NCBI RefSeq assembly: GCF_003331145.1 | Contig: NZ_QLVE01000005.1 | Coordinates: 1-64,000 of the forward strand | Reading direction: 5' to 3' | Length of the DNA stretch: 64,000 nt | DNA from: Exiguobacterium sp. TNDT2 | GTDB taxonomy: Bacteria; Bacillota; Bacilli; Exiguobacteriales; Exiguobacteriaceae | Shown here: positions 62,379-64,000 of the stretch, one piece after another | Numbering within the stretch: position 1 is the first letter of the stretch | Layout of the letters: each line of letters begins with the position of its first letter | Made by a program: the position numbers and the translations under genes | The notes under the pieces: generated by a model | Told to the model about the DNA's origin: nothing | Database searches by the model: none | The model's input: the letters and a program-made list of their open reading frames with translations, nothing else

Positions 62379-63094
62379 ACGTGTTTCACCTCTTCCACTG
62401 TCGTTTTCCGGTCATGCAAAATCGAGGCGAGTAACGCCGCATCAACTTTCTCAAGCGCGTCAACGACATGATTCGCGTTCCCGGCACCGCCCGAGGCGAT
62501 GATCGGAATGTCGACGGCCTCGCGGAGCAGCTCAAGAATCTTTAAATCATACCCGTTCTGCTTCCCGTCCTGGTTCATCGACGTGACGAGCAATTCGCCA
62601 GCTCCGAGCTCGGTCACTTGTTTGGCCCAGTCGACCGCACGTAATTCGGTCCGATTCTTTCCACCGTACGTGTAGACGATGTATTCCCCGTCCTCAAATT
62701 TGACGTCGATGGCGATGACGATACATTGTGACCCGAACCGCTCGGCGGCCCGTTTAATCAAATCCGGTGATTCGACGGCGAGCGTATTGAGTGACACTTT
62801 ATCGGCCCCGGCTTTTAAAAGTGAAGAGATGTCTTCAAGCGACCGGATGCCGCCACCGACCGTGAGCGGGATGAACACTTTCCTAGCGACGGCGCTGACG
62901 ACGTCAAGCATCGTCTGACGCCGCTCCGTACTTGCGGTGATGTCTAAAAAGACGAGTTCATCCGCACCAGAGGCGTCATAATATTTGGCAATCTCGACAG
63001 GATCGCCGATGTCGCGTAACGCGACAAACTCGACTCCTTTGACGACACGACCGTCCTTCACATCGAGGCAAGGGATAATGCGACGTTTAAGCAT
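62327..63094 (-). CDS. hisF: Imidazole glycerol phosphate synthase subunit HisF
   Basis: A 255-residue TIM-barrel cyclase that takes ammonia from HisH. The catalytic Asp residues are in IPCLDVKDGRVVKG and the second half-barrel LVTSMNQDGKQNGYD. Start ATG 63094 has GGAGG six bases upstream and lies eight bases inside hisA. The C-terminus runs a few residues beyond the usual HVR end (to RFVTTQTD), and this extension overlaps hisI. Confidence 0.97.
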   Translation of the reverse strand: MLKRRIIPCLDVKDGRVVKGVEFVALRDIGDPVEIAKYYDASGADELVFLDITASTERRQTMLDVVSAVARKVFIPLTVGGGIRSLEDISSLLKAGADKVSLNTLAVESPDLIKRAAERFGSQCIVIAIDVKFEDGEYIVYTYGGKNRTELRAVDWAKQVTELGAGELLVTSMNQDGKQNGYDLKILELLREAVDIPIIASGGAGNANHVVDALEKVDAALLASILHDRKTTVEEVKHVCSEHNLPMRFVTTQTD

Positions 63095-63800
63095 GGCGCG
63101 CCTCCCACTCAATCAAGTCATCGAGACTGACTTGGCCGGAAAGTAGTGCTTTCCCGACGACCGCTTCATCGATGCCGGCCGCGTGGAGTGCTTCGACGTC
63201 AGTCTCGGTCGTCACACCACCTGAGGCGATGAGCGTGACCGAGACAGCGTCCCGGAGCGCCTTCATCCGTTCGAGATTCGGTCCGTTCAATTTCCCGTCC
63301 GACCCGATGTCCGTATAGAGAATCGTTTTGACGCCACGGTCGACGAGCCCTTTCGCAGCATCGATGTCTTGCAGTTCGGTCGCTTCTTGCCAGCCGTTGA
63401 CAGCGACGATCCCGTCATAGGCATCGAGAGCGACGGCGACACGTTCGCCGTACTTCGCGAGCGCCCGGTCCAAGAAATCAGGATCCGTGAACGCTTTTGT
63501 CCCGAGCAAGACTCGGTCCGCACCGGTCGCCATGACCGCGTCGAGCGCTTCCTCGGAACGGATGCCCCCGCCGGTCTGAACGAAGAAACCGCACGTTTTG
63601 GCAAAGCGGACGACATCGAGATGTCTCGGTTCACCGGCTTTCGCCCCTTCTAGATCAATCAAGTGAAGCATCGGGACGCGCCCTTGCCACTCCTTCAATT
63701 TCTCATACGGGTCTCCGTACTGTTCTTCTGTATTGAAATCGCCTTCTGTCAAGCGGACGATTTTTCCGTCAATCAAATCAATGGCCGGTAGTAATCTCAC
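63087..63800 (-). CDS. hisA: HisA isomerase (ProFAR isomerase)
   Basis: A 237-residue TIM-barrel isomerase acting before HisF. Catalytic Asp in [17 protein letters not shown] and Asp in [14 protein letters not shown] match the family. Its start overlaps the end of hisH by 23 bases, and its end overlaps hisF by eight. Confidence 0.97.
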   Translation of the reverse strand: MRLLPAIDLIDGKIVRLTEGDFNTEEQYGDPYEKLKEWQGRVPMLHLIDLEGAKAGEPRHLDVVRFAKTCGFFVQTGGGIRSEEALDAVMATGADRVLLGTKAFTDPDFLDRALAKYGERVAVALDAYDGIVAVNGWQEATELQDIDAAKGLVDRGVKTILYTDIGSDGKLNGPNLERMKALRDAVSVTLIASGGVTTETDVEALHAAGIDEAVVGKALLSGQVSLDDLIEWEARHA

Positions 63801-64000
63801 GTTCGACCGCCTCCTTCCATTCTTTCAGTAAACTGAGTCCAAACGCGCCGCTCTTCTCCGGGTGGAACTGCATCCCCGTGACGAGTCCTTTTTGCACGAT
63901 GGCCGGCACATCCTCCCCCATATAATCGGCAGAAGCAATCACATGGACCGGGTCGGTCACGACGTGATACGAGTGGACGAAATAGACGTCCTCATCGCGC
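63778..64000 (-). CDS. hisH: HisH glutaminase subunit, 5' end outside the window
   Basis: C-terminal 73 residues of the glutamine amidotransferase partner of HisF. Reading continues open to the window edge, giving [14 protein letters not shown], which is the usual HisH segment before the catalytic histidine. The catalytic His-x-Glu pair is in [10 protein letters not shown]. The Cys nucleophile lies in the missing part. An in-frame GTG at 63960 is internal and not a start. Confidence 0.95.
   Translation of the reverse strand, partial: RDEDVYFVHSYHVVTDPVHVIASADYMGEDVPAIVQKGLVTGMQFHPEKSGAFGLSLLKEWKEAVEREITTGH

Overview
The window is chromosomal DNA from a low-to-moderate GC Gram-positive bacterium of the Bacillales. 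It is most likely an Exiguobacterium or a close relative; this is my reading of the protein sequences and gene orders, not a database result. Supporting signs are strong AGGAGG ribosome sites, frequent GTG/TTG starts, CcpA-type cre boxes, Rex-type boxes, a YeeI-type YebC protein, adjacent miaA-hfq, the RicA-MutS-MutL order, a Ctc-type ribosomal protein L25 with a sigma-B-like promoter, and a CrtI-like carotenoid-type oxidoreductase. Coding density is high and genes are short-spaced. No rRNA, tRNA, insertion sequence, prophage or CRISPR array was seen.

Layout. 1-5.9 kb: the fermentative enzyme AdhE (under a Rex-like and a cre box), a MarR regulator, YebC, an NhaC-like antiporter and a 30-residue membrane peptide. 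5.9-12 kb: glutamate synthase gltBD. 12-20 kb: TspO-like protein, aldo/keto reductase, an ABC exporter with a divergent TetR regulator, an amino-acid oxidase-like flavoprotein, a Bax-inhibitor-type protein, a PfpI protein and an MDR oxidoreductase. 20-25 kb: thyA-folA, a diguanylate cyclase and fumarase. 24.5-28 kb: an operon of nucleic-acid enzymes (YhaM-like nuclease, COG0523 GTPase, 5'-3' exonuclease, RNase HI-like). 28-36 kb: an unknown cre-controlled gene, hfq, miaA, a second tiny membrane peptide, a UreI/AmiS channel, PPK2, an M4 protease, a second ABC exporter and an SGNH lipase.

36-44.5 kb: a possible catabolic regulon consisting of an enolase-superfamily epimerase with a GNAT enzyme, a divergent regulator, an NhaC antiporter and an M20 hydrolase. 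The same 22-bp motif lies upstream of the regulator/epimerase pair and of the antiporter. Then come DoxX, HtrA and an FAH hydrolase. 44.5-48 kb: the anaerobic ribonucleotide reductase nrdDG, with a perfect FNR/FLP-type palindrome overlapping an NrdR-like box, and a formate/nitrite channel. 48-54 kb: L25/Ctc, mutL, mutS, ricA. 54-58 kb: ElaA-type GNAT, CrtI-like flavoprotein, an unknown anchored protein, and a kinase-nucleotidyltransferase-kinase cluster. 58-64 kb: a binding lipoprotein translationally coupled to hisC, an acetyltransferase, a DUF7916-like barrel protein, and the distal his operon (hisH-A-F-I-E).

The genes share a redox and carbon theme: adhE, formate channel, nrdDG, fumarase and glutamate synthase carry candidate Rex, FNR-type or CcpA sites. 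I found no obvious defence system. The best candidates for something undescribed are the shared-operator regulon, the two tiny membrane peptides lying beside terminator-like hairpins, the cre-controlled orphan gene next to hfq, the kinase-nucleotidyltransferase-kinase cluster, and the hisC-coupled binding protein.
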